Counted from the stretch's first letter, positions 1 through 8,635 are shown. The stretch: 37,975 nucleotides of DNA from Paenibacillaceae bacterium (GCA_947460235.1 CANHGK010000022.1:1-37975), one strand, 5' to 3'. Translations and numbers: made by a program. Notes: generated by a model not told the origin, from the letters alone.

Positions 1-1389
1 GTATCTCTTGCAATCATCATTGCAATAATGGGGACATTGCTTGCTGCATGTAACGGAACAGGTGCGAGTGACTTAAACGCTCAAGAAATTGAGAAACAAC
101 GCATTGAAGCATTATCAAAAGAAGCAGATGCACAATTAGCACAAGCAGAAGCAGAAAAAGCAAAAGCGGATGCAGAAAAAGCAAAAGCAGAAGCAGCTTC
201 ATCCGCAGCACAAGCGGAACAAGTTGCGAAAGAATTGGCAGATCAACAAGAAAAACAAGCAGAAGCAGATGCAGCAGCACAAAAAGCGGCTGACGATGCA
301 TTAGCGTTACAAGCACAAATCGATGAGCTTGCAAAACAAGCAAAAAATGCAGATGCATCGGCAAAAGCAGAAATTCAAAAACAAGCGTCGGCAGCAAAAG
401 CAGCATTGGTCAAAAAACAAGCAGAAGCTGATGCAAAAGCAAAAGCTGCAGAGGTACTCCAAGCACAATTGGCAGCAAAACAAGCAGAAGCAAAACAATT
501 AGCGGAACAGGCGGCATCTGCAGAAGCATCTCGTAAACAAGTCGAAGCGGATAAATTAGATGCAACGGCAAAAGCGGCAGCAGCTTCATCAGCACTTGCA
601 GTCGCACAAAAAGCATTGGATGATCGCACAAAATGGCCTGCTGAAATTCGCTTCGGTTCCGTTCCAGGTGAAGATCAAACAAAACTCGATACACGGTTCA
701 AACAATTCGCGATAGACCTTGGCGCTTACCTTGGCGGAATTAAAGTAACGTACACAACAGGCACGGATTATACAGCAACGATCGAAGCAATGCGCGCGAA
801 AAAATTAGAATTTGCAGAGTTTGGTCCATTTTCTTATATCGTAGCGAATGAGCGTGCAAATGCATATGCACTCGCAACGGCTGGTAAAGATCGCTCGAAA
901 TTGTACTACAACTCGTTGATCATCGTTCCTGCAAGTTCTGCAGCTAAATCAGTTACTGAGTTGAAAGGTAAAAAATTCTTGTTTGTAGATCCTGTGTCTT
1001 CATCCGGTCATTTGTATCCAAAGGAATTGTTGATGAATCGTTTAAGTCTTGGATCAGTAAAAGAGGTTGAAAATTTCTTTGGTTCCATTGCATTCTCCGG
1101 TGGTCATGATGCTTCGATTTTGGCAGTATCAAAAGGCGATGCAGACGGTGCTGCTTGTTCCTCAGCTACTCTACAAACGATGATTGATGCTGGGACGATT
1201 AAAGCAGATTCCATTCGCATTATTGATAAGTCCGAAAACATCCCTGCAAGCCCGATCGCTTATCGCGGTGACTTGCCACTTGATTTGGTTGAAAAAGTGA
1301 AAAAATTCTTGCTCACGTACAAAAACGACACGTTATTCAAAGAGATGAAAGCAACTGCATACTTCCCAGTTCAAGATTCCGACTATTAA
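1..1389 (+). CDS. phnD: Phosphonate ABC transporter substrate-binding lipoprotein PhnD (5' partial, early stop)
   Basis: Extracytoplasmic phosphonate-binding lipoprotein that delivers substrate to PhnE/PhnC. The reading frame is open from base 1, so the true start lies upstream. The first residues form a hydrophobic signal ending in the lipobox LLAAC, with the cysteine near base 49. Numbered from the internal ATG at 28, residues about 20-200 are an Ala/Lys/Glu/Gln-rich heptad coiled coil. The periplasmic-binding-protein-like domain starts at WPAEIRFGSVPG (about 203) and shows the family motifs FGPFSYIVA, VDPVSSSGHLYP and FSGGHDASILAV. The frame stops at TAA 1387-1389 after DSDY, but the next 19 codons in the same frame read like the normal PhnD C-terminus (see 1390-1449). 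The protein is therefore probably truncated by a nonsense change. The family assignment is secure; whether this allele works is uncertain. Confidence 0.92.
   Translation, partial: VSLAIIIAIMGTLLAACNGTGASDLNAQEIEKQRIEALSKEADAQLAQAEAEKAKADAEKAKAEAASSAAQAEQVAKELADQQEKQAEADAAAQKAADDALALQAQIDELAKQAKNADASAKAEIQKQASAAKAALVKKQAEADAKAKAAEVLQAQLAAKQAEAKQLAEQAASAEASRKQVEADKLDATAKAAAASSALAVAQKALDDRTKWPAEIRFGSVPGEDQTKLDTRFKQFAIDLGAYLGGIKVTYTTGTDYTATIEAMRAKKLEFAEFGPFSYIVANERANAYALATAGKDRSKLYYNSLIIVPASSAAKSVTELKGKKFLFVDPVSSSGHLYPKELLMNRLSLGSVKEVENFFGSIAFSGGHDASILAVSKGDADGAACSSATLQTMIDAGTIKADSIRIIDKSENIPASPIAYRGDLPLDLVEKVKKFLLTYKNDTLFKEMKATAYFPVQDSDY
151..188 (+). repeat. Heptad-coding direct repeat in phnD stalk
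   Basis: A 17-base unit beginning gcagaaaaagc occurs at 151-167 and again at 172-188, exactly 21 bases (seven codons) apart. It encodes AEKAKAD followed by AEKAKAE. It is the clearest part of a longer alanine/lysine-rich stretch, covering about 100-630, that codes for a coiled-coil stalk. Confidence 0.7.
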
Positions 1390-1449
1390 CCAACACGCGC
1401 TGTGGCAAAAGCACTTGGTCTGAGTCCAGAAGATTTGCTTAAAAAATAA
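1390..1449 (+). other. In-frame remnant of PhnD C-terminus behind a stop codon
   Basis: Directly after the phnD TAA, the same frame continues with 19 sense codons reading PTRAVAKALGLSPEDLLKK and then a second TAA at 1447-1449. The peptide resembles the usual helical tail of Gram-positive PhnD proteins, where a D-Y-x-P-x-R pattern leads into a closing helix. The simplest explanation is a single-base change of a sense codon (for example GAA) to TAA at 1387, or a sequencing error. No start codon or ribosome binding site would make it a gene of its own. Confidence 0.75.
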
Positions 1450-1486
1450 TTTGAAATGATTCAATTGAATAAGGAGTTCTGATGAT

Positions 1487-2296
1487 ATGAAACCAATTCT
1501 ATCCGTACGTGATTTGCAAAAGGTATATCCGGATGGTACGAAAGCCATCAAGGGGATGTCCTTTGACATCATGTCGGATGAGCGGGTAGCAATTATTGGG
1601 CGTAGCGGAGCGGGGAAAAGTACCCTGCTCCGTTGTCTCAATCAGCTCATTCCCGCAACATCCGGCGAAGTAACGTTTTTAGATCAATCGGTCACTCGTG
1701 CAAGTGGTGGTGCTGTGCGCCGTATTCGACGTCAAATCGGGATTATTTTTCAGCAATTTCACCTCGTTGATCGAGTCAGTGTCATTGATAATGTTCTTCA
1801 TGGTCGTCTTGGCTATATGAATGCCTTGCAAGGGGCATTTGGTTTGTATTCATCTGTTGACCGCAAACGTGCCGAAGCTTTGCTTGAGCGTGTTGGACTT
1901 GGAGATAAAGCAAATCAGCGTGCCGACGCGTTAAGTGGTGGACAACAGCAACGTGTCGCGATTGCACGTGCGTGTATGCAAAATCCCAAATTAATGCTCG
2001 CTGACGAGCCGATTGCAAGTTTGGATCCGGTTACTGCGATTACGATAATGGATATGCTGACGCAATTAACGACAGAGCAAAATATCCCGTTGATCGTGAA
2101 TTTACATCAAGTCGATGTTGCAAAAACGTACGCGACAAGGATTATTGGTGTTCGTGCAGGTGAAATTGTGTACGACGGCACGCCAGACGATTTAACGGAA
2201 GAAATGTTGAATTGGATATATCAAGGCGAAGTGACGCAATTACATGCTTCAAAACCTGTTTTAAACAAGGAATCCCACAAGGTGGTGCTTGTTTAA
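1487..2296 (+). CDS. phnC: Phosphonate ABC transporter ATPase PhnC
   Basis: Cytoplasmic ATP-binding subunit that powers phosphonate import with PhnD and the two PhnE permeases. The 269 residues match the usual family length. Visible motifs are Walker A GRSGAGKST (residues 38-46), a Q-loop in IIFQQFHLVDR, the ABC signature LSGGQQQRVAIARA (from 149), Walker B LMLADEP (169-175) and the D-loop ASLDP. The start at ATG 1487 is supported by AAGGAG at 1471-1476, ten bases upstream. The TAA stop shares one base with the ATG of the next gene, which suggests translational coupling. Confidence 0.95.
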   Translation: MKPILSVRDLQKVYPDGTKAIKGMSFDIMSDERVAIIGRSGAGKSTLLRCLNQLIPATSGEVTFLDQSVTRASGGAVRRIRRQIGIIFQQFHLVDRVSVIDNVLHGRLGYMNALQGAFGLYSSVDRKRAEALLERVGLGDKANQRADALSGGQQQRVAIARACMQNPKLMLADEPIASLDPVTAITIMDMLTQLTTEQNIPLIVNLHQVDVAKTYATRIIGVRAGEIVYDGTPDDLTEEMLNWIYQGEVTQLHASKPVLNKESHKVVLV

Positions 2297-3060
2297 TGCT
2301 TCAATTACGCTGGAAAAACATGCTGGTGATCACGTTTTTAGTTTCCATGGTCGGGTGGTCATGTGTTGCTTCCGAATTTAAGCCTGTCATGGTCATTACA
2401 AGTATGTCCGATGCATTTGCATACATTTGGAATGATTTTTTACCACCAGATTTTGTGAATTGGCAACATATGCTCAAGTATTTGTTAGATACGATTTATA
2501 TGTGTTATATCGCTACCTTTATCTCGGTTGTGATTTCACTTTTCATTTCATTATGTGCATCACAAACGACAACTCCAGTGAAATGGCTATATCCAATTGC
2601 ACGTGGAATTGCGTCTGTTCTTCGCACAATTCCTTCGACCGTGTGGGTATTGCTATTGGTTGTATCGGTTGGGATTGGATTGACGTCTGGCGTACTGGCG
2701 ATGATTTTGGCGGGTGTTGGTTGGTTAACGAGAGCATTTGCAGAAGTGTTTGATGAGATGAAACAAGGTCAAATGGAAGCGCTACGTGCGACCGGTGCGG
2801 GCTGGGTTCATGTTGTTTCGCAGGGGATTTTGCCGCAAAGTCTTCCAGCTATTTTGGCATGGGCGCTTTATGCGTTCGATAACAGCATTCGCGATTCGAC
2901 CATTATCGGAATGGTTGGCGGAGGCGGAATCGGTTTTTATTTACAGGAATCGGTGAAGTTATTTCAATTCCAAGAAATGACCGCTGGATTGGTTGCATTG
3001 CTTGCACTCATTATTGGCATTGAATTCGCCACAAACATGTTACGGAGGAAATTATTATGA
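2296..3060 (+). CDS. phnE: Phosphonate ABC transporter permease PhnE (first copy)
   Basis: Integral-membrane permease of the phosphonate importer, 254 residues. It has several hydrophobic segments and the permease coupling loop EALRATGAGWVHVVSQGILPQ, the EAA-type motif that contacts PhnC. It is followed by SIRDSTIIGMVGGGGIGF, typical of PhnE. The frame is open further upstream, but ATG 2296 is chosen because AAGGTGG lies at 2278-2284 and because it overlaps the phnC stop by one base. The 3' end overlaps the next permease (ATGA). Two consecutive phnE genes probably form a heterodimeric pore, an arrangement seen in other Gram-positive phn loci. Confidence 0.93.
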   Translation: MLQLRWKNMLVITFLVSMVGWSCVASEFKPVMVITSMSDAFAYIWNDFLPPDFVNWQHMLKYLLDTIYMCYIATFISVVISLFISLCASQTTTPVKWLYPIARGIASVLRTIPSTVWVLLLVVSVGIGLTSGVLAMILAGVGWLTRAFAEVFDEMKQGQMEALRATGAGWVHVVSQGILPQSLPAILAWALYAFDNSIRDSTIIGMVGGGGIGFYLQESVKLFQFQEMTAGLVALLALIIGIEFATNMLRRKLL

Positions 3061-3851
3061 CCTCTAAACGAATCTACCAATGGTTCATCGGCACAAGTAT
3101 CGTTTTATTCTTCATTTCACTGACGCAAGTGGACTTAGAATATGCACGGTTAACGACAGGATTTAAAGATTTTGCAGAAATGTTACTTAAAATGTTTCCG
3201 CCAGCAAATTTGGAATGGGATCGTGTGTTAGAAGGCGTGCTTGAATCATGGCATATTGCTGTCGTGGGAACGAGCATTGCGATTGTGATTTCACTGTTTT
3301 TATCACTCACTGCAGCTTCGAATGTGTCACCAATGAAAGGCTTATCTTCAATCGTTAAGGGATTTGCCGCGTTAATGCGTGTGATTCCAGTGTTTATATG
3401 GGCACTTATCTTTGTTGTTTCACTTGGCATGGGACCATTAGCAGGAATTATGGCTTTAGCTGTTCACAGTCTCGGGATGTTGATTAAGGTTTATGCAGAG
3501 TCCATTGAAGAAGTGAAACCAGGAATCATAGAAGCGATGAGAAGTACTGGTGCAGGTTGGTGGTCAATGATGATGCGAGGTGTCATACCGAGCGCAATGA
3601 CATCGATTTTATCTTGGTCATTGTTCAGACTCGAAATTGATTTACGTTATTCTACGATTTTGGGCATGGTTGGTGCAGGTGGAATTGGATTAATCATGTT
3701 AGGGACATTGCGAATGTACAATCTGCAAGCGACATTATCGATTATCTTGATCATGTTTGCGATGATTTTTACCGTCGAATTTATCGGTTCACGAATTAAA
3801 GCGCGCTGGCTGAATGGCCCTACGAAACGGACAGGGGTGACGATCGGATGA
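3057..3851 (+). CDS. phnE: Phosphonate ABC transporter permease PhnE (second copy)
   Basis: Second transmembrane permease, 264 residues, homologous to the preceding gene. It shows the EAA-type coupling loop EAMRSTGAGWWSMMMRGVIPS and the PhnE segment RYSTILGMVGAGGIGLIML. The ATG at 3057 overlaps the preceding TGA (ATGA) and is preceded by ACGGAGGAA about ten bases upstream. Its own stop overlaps phnG in the same ATGA fashion. Together with phnD and phnC it completes the importer. Confidence 0.93.
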   Translation: MTSKRIYQWFIGTSIVLFFISLTQVDLEYARLTTGFKDFAEMLLKMFPPANLEWDRVLEGVLESWHIAVVGTSIAIVISLFLSLTAASNVSPMKGLSSIVKGFAALMRVIPVFIWALIFVVSLGMGPLAGIMALAVHSLGMLIKVYAESIEEVKPGIIEAMRSTGAGWWSMMMRGVIPSAMTSILSWSLFRLEIDLRYSTILGMVGAGGIGLIMLGTLRMYNLQATLSIILIMFAMIFTVEFIGSRIKARWLNGPTKRTGVTIG

Positions 3852-4288
3852 AAATGGCAGAGATCAGCAAAGTGTTAGTTGAAGGGGATCAGGCATTACT
3901 TAAACAATTCGCAGAAGAAGTTGAAGCGAATCATCAGATTACAATCATCAAACATCCCGGTAGAAGTTTAGTTATGGCAAAAACGAGGGATAGCGTTTCG
4001 CGCGCCCCATTTTATATTGGAGAAGTGCTTGTATCTGAATGTACGGTATCGATTGACCAGGTATATGGCCTAGGGGTTGTCATGGGAGATGAACCCGAAA
4101 AGTCGTATCATCTTGCCGTAGTGGATGCGGCGTTACTTGCGAAGCTTCCTGTGACTGAACAATGGATGGAACGCTTAGTTGGTGCGAAAGCGGCACTTGA
4201 TGAAAAACGACGCTGGCAACATGCGCAAGCGGCGAAAACGAATGTAGATTTTGCAACGGTGGAGGAATTTGGTGATGACAAACGATAA
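3848..4288 (+). CDS. phnG: C-P lyase core subunit PhnG
   Basis: Subunit of the PhnGHIJ carbon-phosphorus lyase core, which with PhnI attaches the phosphonate to the ribose of ATP, displacing adenine. The 146 residues carry the family pattern RAPFYIGEVLVSECTV (about 52-67), then GVVMGDEPEKSYHLAVVDAA. The start overlaps the phnE stop (ATGA). A second in-frame ATG lies six bases later at 3854 and cannot be excluded. The 3' end overlaps the start of phnH by 14 bases. Confidence 0.93.
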   Translation: MKMAEISKVLVEGDQALLKQFAEEVEANHQITIIKHPGRSLVMAKTRDSVSRAPFYIGEVLVSECTVSIDQVYGLGVVMGDEPEKSYHLAVVDAALLAKLPVTEQWMERLVGAKAALDEKRRWQHAQAAKTNVDFATVEEFGDDKR

Positions 4289-4973
4289 CGCAAACCTTTT
4301 TGATCCAATTCATACGCCTCAACAGATTTATCGAAAATTGCTAGATGCGATGTCAAGGCCAGGAACGATTCATAAAATGACAGATGATATGGTTGGATTT
4401 CATGGATGGATCGGGATTCAACGTATTGCAGGTGGATTTGCGATGACGGTATTGGACCATGAAGTTAGTTTTGTTCAACTCGATCAAGCCTATCATGTAT
4501 CAGACGAAAATATTGACAGTTGGACACGTGATGTAATTTTACACACGTATGCAAAACAGCGTTCATTACGCGATGCACATTTTGCATTTGCTTGGAGTGA
4601 GGAAGTCGTCGGAAGTGAACGTGCAGAGGGAATCGCACAAGACTTAATTTTGTATGGTAAACGCGGCACATTAACAAGACCAGATCAAAGTTGTACGGTG
4701 TTTCTAGGCGTTTATGATTTACTCGACCAACCGATAGACGATATAGAAATACATGAACAAACGTGGAATTTGCAATTCACTGGACCAGGCATAGAAACGA
4801 TGGTTCGGTTCGCGGTGATGGGACTAAACCCTGCATGGCTTAGTGCGCGTGAAGTGATCAATGAAGAGTTTCCTCAAGGGATGGATTTTGTCTTGTTTAC
4901 TTCAGATGGTCGTTTGATTGCGATACCTCGTACGACTCGGATTGAGTGGGAGGCAAGTACATGGCATATGTAA
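4275..4973 (+). CDS. phnH: C-P lyase core subunit PhnH
   Basis: Structural subunit of the C-P lyase core complex, 232 residues. Recognisable features are the N-terminal IHTPQQIYRKLLDAMSRPGT, matching the conserved PhnH opening, and late QFTGPGIE and FPQGMDFVLFTSDGRLIAIPRT. The frame is open from 4251, but ATG 4275 is preferred because GGAGGA at 4261-4266 sits eight bases ahead. An in-frame GTG at 4272 is the only close alternative. The gene overlaps phnG at its 5' end and phnI at its 3' end, consistent with coupled synthesis of complex subunits. Confidence 0.93.
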   Translation: MTNDNANLFDPIHTPQQIYRKLLDAMSRPGTIHKMTDDMVGFHGWIGIQRIAGGFAMTVLDHEVSFVQLDQAYHVSDENIDSWTRDVILHTYAKQRSLRDAHFAFAWSEEVVGSERAEGIAQDLILYGKRGTLTRPDQSCTVFLGVYDLLDQPIDDIEIHEQTWNLQFTGPGIETMVRFAVMGLNPAWLSAREVINEEFPQGMDFVLFTSDGRLIAIPRTTRIEWEASTWHM

Positions 4974-6109
4974 CGGTAACCGGTGGTCAAACAGCAATTC
5001 AAGAAGCTGAAAAATATGTGAAATATATGCGAATCGGTCAAGCAGAGACGATACTTGACCTAAATGCAGTGCAGGGGCAACTGCGTTTACTCATCGATAA
5101 GGTGATGAGCGAAGGTGGTTTGTATGCACCAGATGAAGCGGCGCTTGCATTAAAACAATCCGAAGGCGATGTGATGGAAGCGGCGTTTTTACTGAGAGCA
5201 TATCGTTCTACGTTGCCCAGAACACATGTGACTTCAACCATAGAGCCTGATGACATGCGTGTCATTCGCCGAATTTCTTCTTCTTTCCGTGAGCTTCCAG
5301 GCGGTCAAATGCTTGGACCAACGGTTGATTACACGCATCGATTGTTACGTTTTTCGCTTCGTAAAGAATCAACATCAGATGTACAGGAATTTCTAGAGCA
5401 ATATTTACCAAATATTGCTCCGGCACATACCGTAACTTCGATGCCAAAAGTCGTCGAATTGCTTCGCGAACAAGGCATGATGGAAGCAAAACTTGCGGAT
5501 GTAGATGAAGAACCTTTTGATATCACCAGAGAGCGAATTAGTTATCCAGCACCTCGGTCGGCACGGATGCAAATGCTCGCGCGCGGAGAAACAGGTGCGA
5601 TGTGTGCGCTCGCTTACAGTAGTATGCGCGGCTATGGCATCGTTCATCCAACCATTGGTGAATTACGAGTTGGGTATGTTTCGATGTATGTTCCGCATCC
5701 TTTTGCTCCGGAAGATCCCGACCGAGCGCTGTATATTGGTGAAATGCTCGTCACGGAAGTTGAGTCAATCAACAATTTTAAGCAGTCCAACGAAGGAAAA
5801 CCAGTGATGGTACTCGGTTACGGACTTACGATTGGTCAGAACGAATTAAAAGCGATCTCGATGGCCATTTTGGAACGCAGCTTAGATACCGTTGGCACTT
5901 CGCCTGCACAAGATGAAGAATTTGTATTAACGCATATCGATTGTGTGGAATCTTCTGGGTTTGTTTCGCACTTGAAAATGCCGCATTATGTTACATTCCA
6001 ATCCGAAATCGATCGAATCTCACAAAGCCAAGCGCACTATGACTCCAAAGATAAAACATCATCTATAGCCAAAGATGCTGTTACAGAAGGAGCAATGGAA
6101 CATGTTTGA
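4961..6109 (+). CDS. phnI: C-P lyase core subunit PhnI
   Basis: PhnI is the nucleosidase-like subunit that, with PhnG, PhnH and PhnL, converts ATP and phosphonate to ribose 1-phosphonate 5-triphosphate and adenine. The 382-residue protein shows the family start MAYVTVTGGQTAIQEAEK, then RISSSFRELPGGQMLGPTVD, and a C-terminal HIDCVESSGFVSHLKMPHYV typical of PhnI. The chosen ATG 4961 has GGGAGG just upstream (4948-4953); an earlier in-frame GTG at 4946 falls before that site. It is about 28 residues longer than E. coli PhnI, with part of the excess in a polar C-terminal tail. It overlaps phnH (13 bases) and phnJ (8 bases). Confidence 0.94.
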   Translation: MAYVTVTGGQTAIQEAEKYVKYMRIGQAETILDLNAVQGQLRLLIDKVMSEGGLYAPDEAALALKQSEGDVMEAAFLLRAYRSTLPRTHVTSTIEPDDMRVIRRISSSFRELPGGQMLGPTVDYTHRLLRFSLRKESTSDVQEFLEQYLPNIAPAHTVTSMPKVVELLREQGMMEAKLADVDEEPFDITRERISYPAPRSARMQMLARGETGAMCALAYSSMRGYGIVHPTIGELRVGYVSMYVPHPFAPEDPDRALYIGEMLVTEVESINNFKQSNEGKPVMVLGYGLTIGQNELKAISMAILERSLDTVGTSPAQDEEFVLTHIDCVESSGFVSHLKMPHYVTFQSEIDRISQSQAHYDSKDKTSSIAKDAVTEGAMEHV

Positions 6110-6962
6110 GCAAAATTATAACTTTGCATTTTTGGATGAAGCATCCAAACGTGAAATTCGTCGTGCGACATTAAAAGCAATTGCGATTCCTGGCTATCAA
6201 GTGCCGTTTGCCTCTCGTGAATTACCGATTGGCCGCGGATGGGGAACTGGTGGATTACAACTGACATTGTCGCTTGTTGGAAAAGAAGATGTGCTGAAAG
6301 TGATCGATCAAGGCAGCGATGATAGCGTGAATGCGGTGAGCATTCGCAGGCTCGTGGAAGACACGACAGGCATTCGCACAACGGAATCAACAGAAGAAGC
6401 GAGCATCATCCAAACGCGTCACCGTACCCCGGACCACCCACTTCGCAATGATCAAATTATGGTGTATCAAGTACCGAAACCAGAACCACTTCGCGATGTC
6501 GAACCAAGTGAAACGGCAACCGCACGGATGCACGGGGAAATGGATTACTCTCCAATGTGGCTCGCGTTGTATGAAAACATTGTGAAATACGGAAATATGG
6601 CGCGCGGCGCAGACTATCCTGTGATGATTAATAAACGTTATTTGATGGCGCCAAGCCCAATTCCGCGCTGGGATAATCCAAAATTTCATTACGCAGGATT
6701 TTTATCGTTATTTGGTGCAGGTCGTGAAAAGAAAATATATGCAATTCCGCCATTTACCCATGTGGAATCATTACATTTTGATGATTACCCGTTTGAAATC
6801 GAAAATTTTGACGGCGCATCATGTATTGACTGTGGGAGTGCGAATGGCTTTCTACAAGTAATCCCAGCAAAAGGCGGAACTTGGATTCACCGTTGTTCGG
6901 ATACTGCTTTTTGTTTGGCACGCCGAAATGCATCGCTGAAAAACGCGGAGGTGCAAGCATAA
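6102..6962 (+). CDS. phnJ: Radical SAM C-P lyase PhnJ
   Basis: Catalytic subunit that cleaves the C-P bond of ribose-1-phosphonate 5-phosphate by radical SAM chemistry, giving an alkane and the 1,2-cyclic phosphate. The 286 residues carry the hallmark cysteines: C241 and C244 (CIDC), C265, then C271 in RCSDTAFC. The first three fit the iron-sulfur ligands and the last fits the thiyl-radical cysteine of E. coli PhnJ. The IPGYQVPF segment at 29-36 holds the glycine (G31) equivalent to the glycyl-radical residue. Start ATG 6102 follows AGAAGGAG at 6085-6092. The stop overlaps phnK by one base. All key residues are intact, so the lyase is predicted active. Confidence 0.96.
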   Translation: MFEQNYNFAFLDEASKREIRRATLKAIAIPGYQVPFASRELPIGRGWGTGGLQLTLSLVGKEDVLKVIDQGSDDSVNAVSIRRLVEDTTGIRTTESTEEASIIQTRHRTPDHPLRNDQIMVYQVPKPEPLRDVEPSETATARMHGEMDYSPMWLALYENIVKYGNMARGADYPVMINKRYLMAPSPIPRWDNPKFHYAGFLSLFGAGREKKIYAIPPFTHVESLHFDDYPFEIENFDGASCIDCGSANGFLQVIPAKGGTWIHRCSDTAFCLARRNASLKNAEVQA

Positions 6963-7879
6963 TGGAACATCTACAAATTAACATAAATGATTTTGATGAT
7001 GAACTTAGTCCGTTTGATGGGATTGACCATACCCTTACATGGAAAGACGAACCGCTCCTTAAAGTTCGCCGATTAAATAAAAAATATGGTTCGGGATGTA
7101 TGCTTTGTGAATCCGAACATGGCATGTCTGAGAAAGTGAATCGTTGTCCGAACTGCGCGACCGTGTGGGCAATGCGTAATGTGTCTTTTGATTTGTATCC
7201 AGGTGAAATTCTCGGGATCGTCGGTGAAAGTGGATCGGGAAAAAGTACACTTGTGAAATCACTTTATTTCGATGAGGTGGTCGATCAAGGAGAAGCATAT
7301 TTGCAAGCATACGAAAAGCAAGATACAAACATTTTTGAATTATCGAATCAGCAAAAGCGTTTCGTACGCAATCATTTGATGGGTATGGTGTATCAAAATC
7401 CACTACTGGGTTTGCGAATGAACGTTTCGAGTAGCGGAAATATCGCAGAGAAATTGCTCGCTGCCGATCACAGACACGTCGGTTTTATGCGTGCGCGTGC
7501 ATCTGAGTTACTGAATCAAGTCGAAATACCAATTAGCCGAATGGATGAAGCGCCAAAACGTTTTTCGGGAGGGATGCAACAACGCGTCCAAATCTCTAAA
7601 GCGCTTGCCAATCGTCCGCCATTATTGTTACTCGATGAAGTAACAACGGGATTAGATCTGTCTGTCCAAGCAAAAGTACTCGACCTAATTCGTCGATTGC
7701 AACGTCAGTTAGGTGTTGCCATGCTCGTTGTTTCACATGATTTGGGTGTCATTCGCATGCTGGCAGATCGCACAATGGTCATGCGCAATGGACGCGTCAT
7801 CGAACAAGGCATGACCGATCAAATTTTGGAAGATCCGCAACACGCGTACACGCAATTATTAGTTCATTCCTTGCTATAA
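6962..7879 (+). CDS. phnK: C-P lyase system ATPase PhnK with four-cysteine insert
   Basis: ABC-type ATPase that docks onto the C-P lyase core. The 305 residues contain Walker A GESGSGKS (88-95), signature FSGGMQQRVQISKA, Walker B LLLLDE and the PhnK-type SVQAKVLDLIRRL. Start ATG 6962 overlaps the phnJ TAA by one base and follows GGAGGT at 6948-6953. Compared with E. coli PhnK there is an N-terminal extension plus an insert with C46, C49, C62 and C65 in two CxxC pairs (CMLC and CPNC), which looks like a small zinc ribbon between the first two beta strands. I recall similar inserts in other non-enteric PhnK proteins but could not check this. Confidence 0.93.
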   Translation: MEHLQININDFDDELSPFDGIDHTLTWKDEPLLKVRRLNKKYGSGCMLCESEHGMSEKVNRCPNCATVWAMRNVSFDLYPGEILGIVGESGSGKSTLVKSLYFDEVVDQGEAYLQAYEKQDTNIFELSNQQKRFVRNHLMGMVYQNPLLGLRMNVSSSGNIAEKLLAADHRHVGFMRARASELLNQVEIPISRMDEAPKRFSGGMQQRVQISKALANRPPLLLLDEVTTGLDLSVQAKVLDLIRRLQRQLGVAMLVVSHDLGVIRMLADRTMVMRNGRVIEQGMTDQILEDPQHAYTQLLVHSLL

Positions 7880-7900
7880 CGAGGTCAGGAGACGATCAAC

Positions 7901-8608
7901 ATGATTCAAATCGATGGGTTATCCAAATGGTTCGATTTACACATTGCGAATCAGATGCATGTTAAACCACTGCGTACCATTTCATTCGACGTTGAACCAG
8001 GAAAGTTTATGGGATTAGCTGGTCCAAGTGGAATTGGGAAATCAACAATTTTGAAATGCATTTATCGCACCTATCTTCCGTCCGAAGGCTCAATATGGTA
8101 TGACTCTGCGGTATGGGGGAAAATTGATCTTGCAACGGCGAATGAACGCCAAATCTTACATTTGCGACGCAATGAAATTAGTTATATTTCACAATTTCTA
8201 CGCGTCATTCCACGCGTCACAGCCGTTGATATCGTCGCGGAACGCTTAACCGCGCGTGGTGTAACGAGGGCAGACGCAATTGAGCAAGTGAAATTGATGT
8301 TACAACGTCTTGCCTTACCTGAGAAGATTTGGGATGCATTCCCTGCAACGTTCTCGGGCGGGGAACAGCAACGTTTAAATATTGCACGTGCGCTGATCAG
8401 TCAGCCGCGGTTGTTACTATTAGATGAGCCTACGGCATCGCTTGATTATCGCACAAAAACCGTTGTACTCGATTTGCTCCATGAAGCAAAAAAAAATGGC
8501 ACGACGATGATTGGCGTGTTTCATGATTTGGAATGGTTAAAACAAATTGCGGATGATACCGTGACACTGGATCCTTCCGTTCATGCTGCGCCGCTTCAAC
8601 AAGTGTAA
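7901..8608 (+). CDS. phnL: C-P lyase system ATPase PhnL
   Basis: Second ABC-type ATPase of the C-P lyase pathway, needed with PhnGHI for the nucleophilic attack of phosphonate on ATP. The 235 residues show Walker A GPSGIGKST (41-49), an ISQFLRVIPRVTAVD segment characteristic of PhnL, signature FSGGEQQRLNIARA and Walker B LLLLDEPTASLDY. The ATG follows CAGGAG about ten bases upstream. It lies 21 bases after phnK and 27 before phnM. Length and motifs are normal for the family. Confidence 0.94.
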   Translation: MIQIDGLSKWFDLHIANQMHVKPLRTISFDVEPGKFMGLAGPSGIGKSTILKCIYRTYLPSEGSIWYDSAVWGKIDLATANERQILHLRRNEISYISQFLRVIPRVTAVDIVAERLTARGVTRADAIEQVKLMLQRLALPEKIWDAFPATFSGGEQQRLNIARALISQPRLLLLDEPTASLDYRTKTVVLDLLHEAKKNGTTMIGVFHDLEWLKQIADDTVTLDPSVHAAPLQQV

Positions 8609-8635
8609 ATTCATCCGGCAAGGAGTTCGATCTTT

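Noticed and set aside
17-694. Several long leucine- or phenylalanine-rich reading frames on the - strand
   Set aside because: They are shadows of the alanine/lysine-rich phnD stalk; repetitive GCA/AAA codons remove stops in the other frames. They have no ribosome binding sites and are low-complexity.
1387-1389. Programmed stop-codon readthrough or recoding in phnD
   Set aside because: TAA is the least permissive stop, and no downstream stimulatory structure or special codon context is evident; a point mutation or read error is simpler.
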